A stretch of DNA of 57,789 nucleotides. Origin: a virus. Numbering within the stretch: the first letter of the stretch is position 1; every line of letters starts with the position of its first letter. Where the stretch lies: positions 1-57,789 of the IMG/VR virus record IMGVR_UViG_3300005582_000010; one strand, given 5' to 3'. Positions 14,887 through 22,780 of the stretch are shown here, one piece after another. The translations under genes were made by a program, and so were the position numbers. The notes below the pieces were generated by a model that did no database searches, was not told the origin of the DNA, and saw nothing but the letters and a program-made list of their open reading frames with translations.

Positions 14887-15356
14887 TCATCTCTCCATGT
14901 TCTTTCAGCAGACTTCAATGCTTGACTGTCCATCTCATCAACGAGGTTTCCCCACTCTTTAATCTTGCGCCCACTATCCCACTCGGGGCGCACAATATAA
15001 GGGGAGGCAACAACAAGAGTTGGTATACCTAGTTTTAGGGTTTCTTGGCATGTCCTGGGATCGTTATCTACATACCAGTTGATACGACCTGCTGCTGACC
15101 CAACCCTGTGCACTGCTTCTGCCTTAAGTACAGGATCTGTTTGGTCAATAAAGTCCAACATGGATGCTTTGAACTGTTCACGTTTAAGCCAGTCCATGAA
15201 TTGTGGACGGTCATATACGTCATTACACACAAGGATTATACGACCCATGTACTTTTCAAATAACGCTCCCCAAATGGCCCTACCATCTGAGTCAGGTTGG
15301 CGAGTCGCTAGAGAATCTGCCGGACGTGCTATGACGTCAAAGTTAAATACGATCAC
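14883..15356 (-). CDS. HAD-like protein with altered motif I
   Basis: A 157-residue protein resembling short HAD-superfamily phosphatases/nucleotidases. The N-terminal strand reads VFNFDVIA where the family has DxD, so the usual nucleophilic Asp is Asn. The acidic motif IV is clear (WYVDNDPRTC), followed by LGIPTLVVASP. The fold call is moderate; the altered motif suggests either a non-catalytic role or an unusual enzyme. Overlaps both neighbours by 4 nt, so it is co-expressed with the 478-aa and zinc-finger genes. Confidence 0.6.
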   Translation of the reverse strand: MIVFNFDVIARPADSLATRQPDSDGRAIWGALFEKYMGRIILVCNDVYDRPQFMDWLKREQFKASMLDFIDQTDPVLKAEAVHRVGSAAGRINWYVDNDPRTCQETLKLGIPTLVVASPYIVRPEWDSGRKIKEWGNLVDEMDSQALKSAERTWRDE

Positions 15357-15808
15357 CCATACATCCCTTTAGCGATGCGATTCTTGTGTGTCACGTATTC
15401 CTGCGCAGGGCAGTAGTGGCACAAATACTGACGATTCTCCTTGGGGACACCAATGGTGCGACCAATTGTTTTAGAAGCGTCCTCGTAGTCAATACAGCCT
15501 GCGGCGGGTCGGTTATGACGGTTAAAACATTTAAGAGCATCAACCTTAAGGTCGTCACGCAAAGCACGTACTTCCCATTCGTTCTTCATTAGTTCTTTTT
15601 GAATGGGTGTTTCGTTACCAAGTTTTTCCCAAGTAGCTTCGTCAACACGAAATACAAGGGAAATATGGCTTGCTGGATCTGGGTCACGGGCTTCGCCAAG
15701 GTGACGCTTAATTAGCTCCTGCAACTCCATGTCGTAATCAGCGGAACCTTCATAGTCTCGCATTTTGTACATGGTTCCACAAGACTTACACGCAAGTAGT
15801 CTAGGCAT
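15353..15808 (-). CDS. Hypothetical protein with two CxxC pairs
   Basis: A 151-residue protein. It starts with a zinc-knuckle half-site (CKSCGTMY) and has a second pair near the C-terminus (CHYCPAQ), with a charged helical middle. The two pairs could form one zinc site. Four-nt overlap with the HAD-like gene. No family recognised. Confidence 0.6.
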   Translation of the reverse strand: MPRLLACKSCGTMYKMRDYEGSADYDMELQELIKRHLGEARDPDPASHISLVFRVDEATWEKLGNETPIQKELMKNEWEVRALRDDLKVDALKCFNRHNRPAAGCIDYEDASKTIGRTIGVPKENRQYLCHYCPAQEYVTHKNRIAKGMYG

Positions 15809-15830
15809 TTTGTGCTCCTAATTATAGATA

Positions 15831-16058
15831 TTAGTCTTCAGCGTATCCGGTTTCGTACTCGTGGTCAAGTACCTTAGGGGTAACATCTTTAATAAAGTCA
15901 GTTACGTTGTACTGTGCTTGAAGCTGGCCTGCGCGAATTGAAACCTTAGGGTCGCTATCCAATACCCCACCACGATCAGGGGTAAGGCTCTTTAGGCGCC
16001 CGTCGTTAACACCTGAGTGTAGATCTGCATTCATTGAGCGTGCTGAGTTAACTGCCAT
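15831..16058 (-). CDS. Hypothetical protein, 75 aa
   Basis: The ribosome site AAGGAATTACC precedes the ATG. A polar protein, probably partly disordered, with an acidic C-terminus (HEYETGYAED). It opens the run of low-complexity genes that continues to 22.4 kb. Unknown. Confidence 0.55.
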   Translation of the reverse strand: MAVNSARSMNADLHSGVNDGRLKSLTPDRGGVLDSDPKVSIRAGQLQAQYNVTDFIKDVTPKVLDHEYETGYAED

Positions 16059-16067
16059 GGTAATTCC

Positions 16068-16643
16068 TTAGGGTGTTTTAGGGTTTAAGTCCATGTTCAT
16101 TGGAGTTGGAACAGGGCCTTGCATTGGTTTAGCATTTTTTGCTTTTGAAGGCCTGCCAGTTACAGGGCTTCGTGGTTGGTTAAAGTCTTTTTGTTTTTTG
16201 TCGTGCTGTTCAAGACCATAGGGGAGAACGCGAGAGTTCCAGTCATTTGCTTCTTGAACTTTTTTAACCCTGTCCTGCTTCTCTTGGTTGTTACGAAGTT
16301 TACTGCGGGTGTCAAACCCCCATTTAACAGCTTCAACAGCGTTACCAACAGATCTGCTAAGTGTGCCGTAGTTGTAGGCACCTGGGTTTGATGGGGTGTT
16401 ACCTCCACCAAAACGCATGTTTACACTGCCTGATCCCAGCCAGTCTGAACCGCCACCAGACCGACCACTTGAGCCAAACCCACTAGATGGGTTCATTACC
16501 CCTTCGCTTTGCATACCATATGCAATAATGTCGTCTGTTCTGCCAGTACCATACCTTTGTCGCATGCCGCGAGTCCAAGCATCCGCTGGTGTAAGTCCGC
16601 TAGCTAAAGGGCTAGATGACCAGCCTGGTTCTTGGTTAGCCAT
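16068..16643 (-). CDS. Disordered Gly/Ser/Asn/Pro-rich protein, 191 aa
   Basis: Nearly the whole sequence is low complexity: a Gly/Ser-rich half (SGFGSSGRSGGGSDW), a short helical part, and a Lys/Pro-rich tail. The start overlaps the upstream stop (TAATG). Such composition is typical of virion-associated, internal or DNA-condensing proteins, but nothing here shows which. Confidence 0.55.
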   Translation of the reverse strand: MANQEPGWSSSPLASGLTPADAWTRGMRQRYGTGRTDDIIAYGMQSEGVMNPSSGFGSSGRSGGGSDWLGSGSVNMRFGGGNTPSNPGAYNYGTLSRSVGNAVEAVKWGFDTRSKLRNNQEKQDRVKKVQEANDWNSRVLPYGLEQHDKKQKDFNQPRSPVTGRPSKAKNAKPMQGPVPTPMNMDLNPKTP

Positions 16644-16945
16644 TAGGCGCTACCTCCCCATAGGCTACCCATGGAGTAGCGACCTGAACTAGAGAATGAG
16701 CCGTCATTGAATGACGAGCTCATAACCGGCATGCCAGACACCCATGAGCGGCGTGAAGGTACATAACGGTCAATGTTCATAACAGACATTATAGTATGTT
16801 CTTGCCTAGCAAATCCCATGCGCTCAGGGAAGAGTTGCTGAGGTACCGCTGGGCGTGTTTGCCTAATGGTCTCAGGATCGCTAATGGCCGCCTGTAATGC
16901 TTGGTCAACCATCATCTCTTGACGTGTTTGCCAGGGTCTGGCCAT
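16643..16945 (-). CDS. Hypothetical protein, 100 aa
   Basis: A helical N-terminus (TRQEMMVDQALQAAI), a Met/Arg-rich middle, and a Ser/Gly-rich C-terminus similar in style to its neighbour. Part of the unknown cassette. No recognised domain. Confidence 0.55.
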   Translation of the reverse strand: MARPWQTRQEMMVDQALQAAISDPETIRQTRPAVPQQLFPERMGFARQEHTIMSVMNIDRYVPSRRSWVSGMPVMSSSFNDGSFSSSGRYSMGSLWGGSA

Positions 16946-16948
16946 TAG

Positions 16949-17152
16949 TTAGACGTCCTTAGTAGTTAAACGTGGACGTTCTGGCTTTGGGCCAAAGAGC
17001 TGGTGCACACGGTCAGAGATGGCGTTTGTAATGGTACTGATATCCTCACCAGCTTGATTGCCAGCTAAAGCTTCACGACTTACGGGAATACGAGAACCTG
17101 GGGCAATGGGTTGACCATTAGCCCATAAGCCACGATTACGGGGAGCAGCCAT
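16949..17152 (-). CDS. Hypothetical protein, 67 aa
   Basis: A polar, basic N-terminus (MAAPRNRGLWANGQPI) followed by a helix (ISTITNAISDRVHQLFG) and a basic tail. Closely spaced with its neighbours, same strand. Unknown. Confidence 0.5.
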   Translation of the reverse strand: MAAPRNRGLWANGQPIAPGSRIPVSREALAGNQAGEDISTITNAISDRVHQLFGPKPERPRLTTKDV

Positions 17153-17164
17153 TAGTTGCTACCT

Positions 17165-17569
17165 TCAGTCATTCCAAGACGTCATCGGATCAAATGGGTT
17201 CATCCTTTTATCTGGAGGCGGTTGTTTAGTAACTGATTTTTTGCCGTAGTTACCCATAACAGAGGGCATCGAAGAAGGACGTTTAAGTTCTCTTTTAGCA
17301 GGTTTTCCTAAACTTGCCAATTTTTGGCCAGCGGCATCTTGCTCTGGGCTTCTAGGATTTGAAAAGGGGTCATAATCAGAATTGACTTCATTCCCATAGA
17401 TGCCACCTGTCCTTCCTTTATTACCTTCCTGTACCTGCCTAATTGAATCAATATTTTTACGTGCTACACGCTTTGAGGTAATACCGTGGTCGTTGGCAGT
17501 TTGCATGTCTTGACCAGTAAGTTGAGGGCGAGCGTTACGGCCCGCAATGCTTCTAATATTAAATGCCAT
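17165..17569 (-). CDS. Basic low-complexity protein; shares modules with two neighbours
   Basis: A 134-residue protein. Its N-terminus MAFNIRSIAGRN matches MAFNVRSILGRN of the gene at 17991-18554, and the ribosome-site region is nearly identical. Its next part (QDMQTANDHGITSKRVARKN) matches QDKETAAGFGITSKKGIKKN of the gene at 17581-17988. It is therefore a mosaic of its two neighbours. The rest is disordered, Pro/Lys/Asn-rich. Unknown role; possibly a virion-internal or nucleic-acid-binding protein. Confidence 0.65.
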   Translation of the reverse strand: MAFNIRSIAGRNARPQLTGQDMQTANDHGITSKRVARKNIDSIRQVQEGNKGRTGGIYGNEVNSDYDPFSNPRSPEQDAAGQKLASLGKPAKRELKRPSSMPSVMGNYGKKSVTKQPPPDKRMNPFDPMTSWND

Positions 17570-17581
17570 AATAGGCTCCTT
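17551..17581 (-). repeat. Duplicated gene-start segment, copy A
   Basis: Thirty-one nt covering the ribosome site AAGGAG, the start codon and the first six codons. It is 29/31 identical to copy B at 18536-18566; the two differences are both C/T. This indicates recent duplication or recombination between gene starts. Confidence 0.75.
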
Positions 17582-17988
17582 CAGTCGAATGGGTCTTGAT
17601 TTTTGTCAATAAGATTGTTATAACTTGTTTTTGATTCTTTTGCTTGAATTTTTTCAGGAGAATAACCAGACATTCCTTGTGATACTTTTTTTGCAGCCTT
17701 AGAAACACGTTGGCCAATTGATGGTTTGTCTGCTTTCCCTGCAGCGGTAAGTTTTTCAACATGCGGTTTAGCGGTATTTCCAAAATCTTTACCGTTATTT
17801 GCGTCATGCCAATCTTGTGAAACTGCACCTTGCATCCCACGAATGCTTTCCATGTTCTTTTTAATACCTTTTTTTGACGTAATGCCAAAACCAGCTGCAG
17901 TTTCTTTGTCTTGCACGGTAACGGAAGTGCGTCTTGTATGTGAGTCGCGGTCCGTTTTGCGTCCTAGATGCTTAGCTTGAGAGTCCAT
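17581..17988 (-). CDS. Basic low-complexity protein sharing the GITSK module
   Basis: A 135-residue, Lys-rich, mostly disordered protein, start after AAGGAGATAATC. Residues about 24-50 (VQDKETAAGFGITSKKGIKK and following) align with the gene immediately downstream, with conserved GITSK, basic KN and (I/M)(D/E)SIR. It lacks the MAFN N-terminus of that paralogue. Ends in DPFD, echoing DPFS/NPFDP in the paralogue. Function unknown. Confidence 0.65.
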   Translation of the reverse strand: MDSQAKHLGRKTDRDSHTRRTSVTVQDKETAAGFGITSKKGIKKNMESIRGMQGAVSQDWHDANNGKDFGNTAKPHVEKLTAAGKADKPSIGQRVSKAAKKVSQGMSGYSPEKIQAKESKTSYNNLIDKNQDPFD

Positions 17989-17990
17989 GA

Positions 17991-18554
17991 TTATCTCCTT
18001 GGTGATGCGCCCGGTGGGCGTTCGTTTTGCGAGGTGTTAGCGCGACCTTTGCCAGCTACCTTTTCAGTAGAGCTGGTGAGGGGTTGATAGAACTTAGCAT
18101 CCATTTTACCAGTTTTATCGTACTTAACATCATTACCTTTAGCGCGATCTTGTGTTTGAGTTTGGAAAGGACTGATCTTTCTCTTACTCATTTCATTAAT
18201 AGAGTCTTTAACTCTAGGGTCATTTAGATCAACTCCGCCACTTCCCTTTTTTGATTGTGCCTTTGGGTCAGTAGAAGTTTTTTGCCAATGGTCTGTAAGT
18301 TGCTTATCATCCATTGCTTCAAGATGGTCACGAGTCATCTCACTGTGGGGGCCAGCAACTCGACCTGATTCAGTACGATCAATGTTAGGTTTAGCAGGTG
18401 CAGTTGATTGGCGTTGAGTAGAAGCAGATGGTCGTTCTTTTGACATTTCTCCTGGTAATTTACGACGAGGAGCGGGCCTGTCTTCTGAGCGTTGAGGCGC
18501 TGGAGATTGCTGTGCACTATTACGACCCAAAATACTTCTAACATTAAACGCCAT
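17991..18554 (-). CDS. Disordered basic protein with MAFNVRSILGRN N-terminus
   Basis: The start at 18554 was chosen because AAGGAGCCTATT precedes it and because the N-terminus matches the paralogue; a longer frame to 18611 has no support. The 187-residue product is Ser/Pro/Lys/Arg-rich and almost entirely low complexity with high predicted disorder. Member of the cassette of shuffled small proteins. Confidence 0.65.
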   Translation of the reverse strand: MAFNVRSILGRNSAQQSPAPQRSEDRPAPRRKLPGEMSKERPSASTQRQSTAPAKPNIDRTESGRVAGPHSEMTRDHLEAMDDKQLTDHWQKTSTDPKAQSKKGSGGVDLNDPRVKDSINEMSKRKISPFQTQTQDRAKGNDVKYDKTGKMDAKFYQPLTSSTEKVAGKGRANTSQNERPPGASPRR

Positions 18555-18566
18555 AATAGGCTCCTT
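18536..18566 (-). repeat. Duplicated gene-start segment, copy B
   Basis: Partner of the segment at 17551-17581 (29 of 31 positions equal), again spanning ribosome site, ATG and first codons. The identity extends into non-coding bases, so it is not explained by protein conservation alone. Confidence 0.75.
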
Positions 18567-18607
18567 ACTTAAGTTTAATTGTGATAATTCTAGCAGGTTA
18601 TTAAAGG

Positions 18608-19120
18608 TCACTTCCAGGGTGGGGCTAGTGTTTTGAGCATTGACTGACGCTGACGGTCAATGATCTCTTGCTGGGGCCTGTCTAAGCCACGGGGGATGCC
18701 TCTTGGGCCAGCCTTACCATCATTGGTCAAACGTACTGGTTCTGCTCCTGGGGGCGCAAACTTGAGCCCCTGAGACTCAAGTTGTAAGCCTGTGTAAAGA
18801 TTAAACTCGTCTGGCCACATGTAATCGCCTTGATTGATACGTTCGCCCTTATGAACACCACGGGTATAAGGTACTTTGTTCATGCGGTGTACTGCGTTAA
18901 CTATCTTGTCTTGGCGCCTATTAGACGACATAGTGCCAAGGTATCCGTCTGGATACTGAGTGTCTGGACCAGCACCAAATGAAGCTAACTGGGCATCCTT
19001 GCTGTTACGGAATACAGGGGCAGGACCCATAGACGCTGAGGTTACAGCACCTGCGTTAGGGTCATAGCTTCCGCCCCAGTGAGTAAAGGCTTGCTGACTA
19101 GCGGGCACTTGAAGCGCCAC
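18608..19120 (-). CDS. Hypothetical protein, 170 aa
   Basis: A GTG start at 19120; an in-frame stop lies just upstream, so no longer frame exists. The start lacks a clear ribosome site and overlaps the end of the Lys-rich micro-gene by 23 nt, so coupling is possible. The protein is more ordered than its neighbours (GDYMWPDEFNLYTGLQLES) with a helical C-terminus. Unknown. Confidence 0.6.
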   Translation of the reverse strand: MALQVPASQQAFTHWGGSYDPNAGAVTSASMGPAPVFRNSKDAQLASFGAGPDTQYPDGYLGTMSSNRRQDKIVNAVHRMNKVPYTRGVHKGERINQGDYMWPDEFNLYTGLQLESQGLKFAPPGAEPVRLTNDGKAGPRGIPRGLDRPQQEIIDRQRQSMLKTLAPPWK

Positions 19121-19262
19121 CAGTTCCAGTTAGCATTGAACCTTGTCCACCACCAGTAGCGGGGATTGGGCGTGGGATAGCAGGGATAACGTTAGCAGCC
19201 TGCTTTTTAACAGGCTTCTTCTTCTTCTTCTTTTTGTCTTCAGTAGTCTTCTTTGAGGCCAA
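19098..19262 (-). CDS. Lys-rich micro-protein, 54 aa
   Basis: From TTG 19262 the frame reads a run of seven Lys (KKKKKKK) followed by PVKKQAANVIPAIPRPIPAT and a Gly/Ser-rich end. A GTG 15 nt earlier is an alternative start. It fills a stretch otherwise empty of long frames, and its style (basic then Pro/Gly) fits the cassette. The ribosome site is weak (AGG). A tentative gene. Confidence 0.4.
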   Translation of the reverse strand: MASKKTTEDKKKKKKKPVKKQAANVIPAIPRPIPATGGGQGSMLTGTGGASSAR

Positions 19263-19392
19263 AGCGCACCTGCTCACGTTTCTTTTGCTTGCTGTCTCTT
19301 ACAATTTCCTCTTCGTATAAATCATCAAAGTGTTCATTGTAATCTGGTGTATTGGCTATTTTTTGCCAGTTTTTATATTCTTTTTTATGCAT
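19240..19392 (-). CDS. Charged micro-protein, 50 aa
   Basis: An ATG frame encoding an acidic/basic helical protein (begins MHKKEYKNWQKIANTPDYNE, ends FGLKEDY). Its last 23 nt overlap the Lys-rich micro-gene in another frame. No clear ribosome site. Composition looks protein-like and it fills the gap after the 987-aa gene; tentative. Confidence 0.4.
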   Translation of the reverse strand: MHKKEYKNWQKIANTPDYNEHFDDLYEEEIVRDSKQKKREQVRFGLKEDY

Positions 19393-19430
19393 AAATTTTT
19401 GTAGAACCTATGGTAGCAAACATGGTGTTG

Positions 19431-22394
19431 TTACTTAAACTGCCCACTACTTAAATTGGTGTTTTTCTTATACGCGCTAGGTGCCATAGCTTCTAAATCT
19501 GCGTCATCATTAATTGAATAACCTGCCAGCATTGGGATGCCTTTTCCAGAGACTGTTTCAGTTCTGCTTGTACCTGAATCATTGTTATTAGGCACTGAAA
19601 CTTCCGCTTCTCCGTACTTTCCAGTTTTTTCACTAAACATTGCGCCTTGGCTACCATAAAAACCAGGTCCAGCAGTTTTAGCGTCATAACCTGAATGGAA
19701 TTTAGAGGAACCTCTTCCACCCGGAAGGGCTTCGTAGTCTTTAATAAAATCAACTGTGTCGTAGTCTGCGTTTGCTCCTGTACGCAAAGCTTTACGAGTA
19801 TCATTAAGCTCTGTTGCCTCAAGATTTCGAGCATCTACACCAGGTTTTGCGATCTTAGCAAGCCTTGCATAACGCGTGCTTTCCTCAACTTTTCTTGCTG
19901 CTGAAATTCCTGCTTCGCGCCTTGGACGAGCAGCAGCACGTCGCATGTTTTCTGGTGTAGCTGGTACGCCACCAGAGCCTTGAATGTTGCCAAACTGGCT
20001 ACTTCGGACCATGCTTGTAGGGCCAGTTGACCCATCGTTTACCACTACTTCAGTACCAGGTGCCAAGCTATTCCATGGGGTTCTGCCGCTTGCTTCCCTA
20101 GTTGACATTGCAGCAATGCTGGATGCAGTTGACATAGCTATGGGTGCAACATCTCGGGTGCTTGGGCCACTAGGTGTTTGAAACTGCACACTGATAGATC
20201 CAGGAATGCGTGCTGCTGTGGGAAAGGCAACCGATTCACCAGTTGCTGTTCCACGACCAAAGGGGTTGTCTTCACTCTTTACGCCGTCAGTTGCCCTGAC
20301 AGGAATTGAGCCCACATCACCTGAAGCAGTTGTAATGCTCATTGCACCAGGTTGCCCTGGGCGCCTGTCAAAAACTGGAGCAAGACGGGGCTGTTTATCT
20401 TTCATAATAGACAATTGATCAGATGTTGGCTGTGCTGCCCCTGAACCAGTTAGCGGGATTTTACCCACTACCGCCATAACACCTTTACCAGTAACTGGTT
20501 GACCAGTTGTTGGATCTGTAACTTTGTTTCGGTCAGCTAATGCACGTGCGCTAGGACCAGTTGATTGTGGTTGCATGAAGTCATTTGCAATAGTTCTGTT
20601 GGTTGCTTCGTTAATTGCCAAAGTACGAGCAGCTTCTTTGCCAGTTTGTTCCGTAATTGCTTCAACTGGAGCTGTCCTTGTTGAACCACGGCGACGCCTG
20701 CTTACTGAAGCAACTTCTGTTGCTACGGCTTTATTTGCGCTTGCAACTTTTCCAAAAGCTTCGTTACTACTATCACGAACCGTAGTTCCATTAATTTTAG
20801 TTGACTTTTCTTCTGCTTCGGATATTGGGGAGTTAGGGTGCGCTCCAGCAGCAAGTAAGCGGCTTTCAAGGTTTTTACGTGCTGAGTCATTTGGCAAACT
20901 TGCCAAGTGAACATTTAAACGTTCACGCCAATCTCGTCCTTCAAGGATTGGAGATTCATCTTCAACCCCTCCAGCCGTAGTGTTTGTGCGGTTTCCGCCT
21001 TGTCCAGTACTAACCTCTGTCCTACGGCTTTTTGCATTAGCAACAGATTGGCGAATTTCGTTATAAAGATCTGGTTGATCAGATAACAAATCTTTAAAAC
21101 TATAACCCTGTAGGTCGGTAATGTCTTCTGGAATCGCTGTTTTTGAGTCAGCAGCTACCGTTTTGGCAACATTAGCTTTAAATTCTGGGGTAACTTCAGA
21201 AGAACCAACAGTTCCTCCAATGTAACCACCTGTGCGAGACGGGGCGCCTTTAACTACTTGTTGAGCCAAGTTGCCCATGCTCTTTTTATCTTCTGAAGTC
21301 ATGGTGCTAAGAACTTCATCACGGCCAACTGCTGTTTGTGCAATACGGGTGGTAGCCTCAACTTTTCCGCCTAATGCGGCATTTGCACCACCTGTAACCT
21401 CAGTAATTTTGTAAGGCTTACCAACGTCTGCCGGTGTGGGGGCAGTTCCCGTGGTGTAAACAGCGTCTTTTGTCATGCCTTCAACAGGTGCGCCACGACC
21501 AGTTGAACCAGGGCCTTGACGAGTTTCGTCAATACCTTGAATAGCTTCTCCTGCTTTTAACGCAGCTTCTGCTTCTTTCCTATTTCGCGTTGTATCTTTA
21601 TCTACAGATTTTGCCAATCTGCGTACGGGGCCAAGACGATTAGCACGTGAAACAGCACCTTGTACTAATTTACCAGACTTGTCTCGACCTACAATACCCA
21701 AACCTTGGCGCGGGTTTGCGGTACGAATAGGTGCTTGTTTTACTGGAAGATCCCCACCAGTAACTGCGGCTGCTTCAACTGCTGCCGGGGACGTGTCAAC
21801 ATCATCAGTAAAGAAACGCTGACGTGCTTCTGCTGACCTTAGGTCAGTTGCAATGCGTCCTGATTGCACGCCTTCAATAACTGACTTACGTTGACGACCT
21901 TGGCTAACTTTTGCGGCAGATTTGCGTTCTGCCTGTTGCTCTGGGGTAACGGCTTTTTTGGGATCTAAAACAGGAATTCCTGTGTCGGTAAAGCCTACTT
22001 CAACCTCTTTGGGTTCTTTGAGTTTTGCACCACTTTTAGCAAGTGCACTAGCAACACTTGAAAGAGTGCCTTTTGTTTGAGTATCATCAGAAAGACCAGA
22101 AGATCTACCAGGACCAGAACCAGCTAATTGAGTTGCTCTTGCTTCTTTTGGAAGGGTAGGAGCTTCTAATTCTTTTTTTGTCGTTTTCTTTGATTGGTTT
22201 AAACGGTATGTTCCATAACTGTCGTCACCTAAGAGGTCTACACCACCGACGGTATTGGCAGTCCTTCGTTCAGCTTTTGCTGGCTTAGCAATACGACCTG
22301 CGCGTGGAAGTCCTGACTGAGTTACACCACTCTTACGGTTTGCAGCGTTTACTGGCTTTGCTAATTCAGCTTTGGTTGCTTTACGACTTGCCAT
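19431..22394 (-). CDS. Very large low-complexity protein, 987 aa, unknown
   Basis: The largest gene in the window. Almost all of the sequence is Ala/Gly/Ser/Thr/Arg/Lys-rich with no hydrophobic core pattern over long stretches, no membrane segment and no recognised catalytic motif. The N-terminus is Lys/Ala-rich (MASRKATKAELAKPVNAANR). The last ~150 residues are more structured (TVDFIKDYEALPGGRGSSKF, AGPGFYGSQGAMF) and may be a folded domain. Preceded by GAGGTAAATA. The size, disorder and basic charge suggest a virion-packaged or ejected protein, or a scaffold; this is inference from composition. Confidence 0.6.
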   Translation of the reverse strand: MASRKATKAELAKPVNAANRKSGVTQSGLPRAGRIAKPAKAERRTANTVGGVDLLGDDSYGTYRLNQSKKTTKKELEAPTLPKEARATQLAGSGPGRSSGLSDDTQTKGTLSSVASALAKSGAKLKEPKEVEVGFTDTGIPVLDPKKAVTPEQQAERKSAAKVSQGRQRKSVIEGVQSGRIATDLRSAEARQRFFTDDVDTSPAAVEAAAVTGGDLPVKQAPIRTANPRQGLGIVGRDKSGKLVQGAVSRANRLGPVRRLAKSVDKDTTRNRKEAEAALKAGEAIQGIDETRQGPGSTGRGAPVEGMTKDAVYTTGTAPTPADVGKPYKITEVTGGANAALGGKVEATTRIAQTAVGRDEVLSTMTSEDKKSMGNLAQQVVKGAPSRTGGYIGGTVGSSEVTPEFKANVAKTVAADSKTAIPEDITDLQGYSFKDLLSDQPDLYNEIRQSVANAKSRRTEVSTGQGGNRTNTTAGGVEDESPILEGRDWRERLNVHLASLPNDSARKNLESRLLAAGAHPNSPISEAEEKSTKINGTTVRDSSNEAFGKVASANKAVATEVASVSRRRRGSTRTAPVEAITEQTGKEAARTLAINEATNRTIANDFMQPQSTGPSARALADRNKVTDPTTGQPVTGKGVMAVVGKIPLTGSGAAQPTSDQLSIMKDKQPRLAPVFDRRPGQPGAMSITTASGDVGSIPVRATDGVKSEDNPFGRGTATGESVAFPTAARIPGSISVQFQTPSGPSTRDVAPIAMSTASSIAAMSTREASGRTPWNSLAPGTEVVVNDGSTGPTSMVRSSQFGNIQGSGGVPATPENMRRAAARPRREAGISAARKVEESTRYARLAKIAKPGVDARNLEATELNDTRKALRTGANADYDTVDFIKDYEALPGGRGSSKFHSGYDAKTAGPGFYGSQGAMFSEKTGKYGEAEVSVPNNNDSGTSRTETVSGKGIPMLAGYSINDDADLEAMAPSAYKKNTNLSSGQFK

Positions 22395-22457
22395 TATTTA
22401 CCTCACAAGGATAAGAGAGTTATATAGATATTACCACTTTGTGGCATGGCAATATTT

Positions 22458-22742
22458 TCAGCGGGCTACGGGTTTGAATGTGATAGCTGAAATGGTTTCA
22501 CCATTTTCACCTTGGATATCATCAAAGCCAATAACAAATAATAAGTCAATACCACGAGGTGCTACAAAGCCACGAGCAATTGCACAAGCCTTAGTGGCTT
22601 GATTAACTGCACTAGCTCCAATGGCACGGATCTTGGGGGAATGCCCTGCTACTACTGAGCGAGCAACAATAGACCCGACACTCTGGGGGTTGCTGGTTCC
22701 TGATACTTTGACGATATCGTCAACTGGTTGTTCTTCTGACAT
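22458..22742 (-). CDS. SpoVS/Alba-like protein
   Basis: A 94-residue protein matching the Stage V sporulation protein S family across its length: KVSGTSNPQSVGS, then KIRAIGASAVNQATKACAIA and GFVAPRGIDLL, the family's most conserved stretch. SpoVS is an Alba-like fold thought to bind nucleic acid; in Bacillus it affects septation and sporulation. A phage copy may act on host development or on phage nucleic acid. It sits just before the recombination genes. Confidence 0.88.
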   Translation of the reverse strand: MSEEQPVDDIVKVSGTSNPQSVGSIVARSVVAGHSPKIRAIGASAVNQATKACAIARGFVAPRGIDLLFVIGFDDIQGENGETISAITFKPVAR

Positions 22743-22780
22743 GATTTACTCCGTATTAAACAATTGGTACTTGTTTAATA

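Noticed and set aside
17559-17888. Alternative-frame 109-codon open frame on the minus strand
   Set aside because: It is an out-of-frame reading of the 135-aa gene, whose ribosome site and paralogy to its neighbour support the other frame.
19098-19392. Frameshifted pseudogene joining the two micro-genes
   Set aside because: The two frames differ sharply in composition and neither continues a domain of the other; separate small genes are simpler, although a frame change is not excluded.
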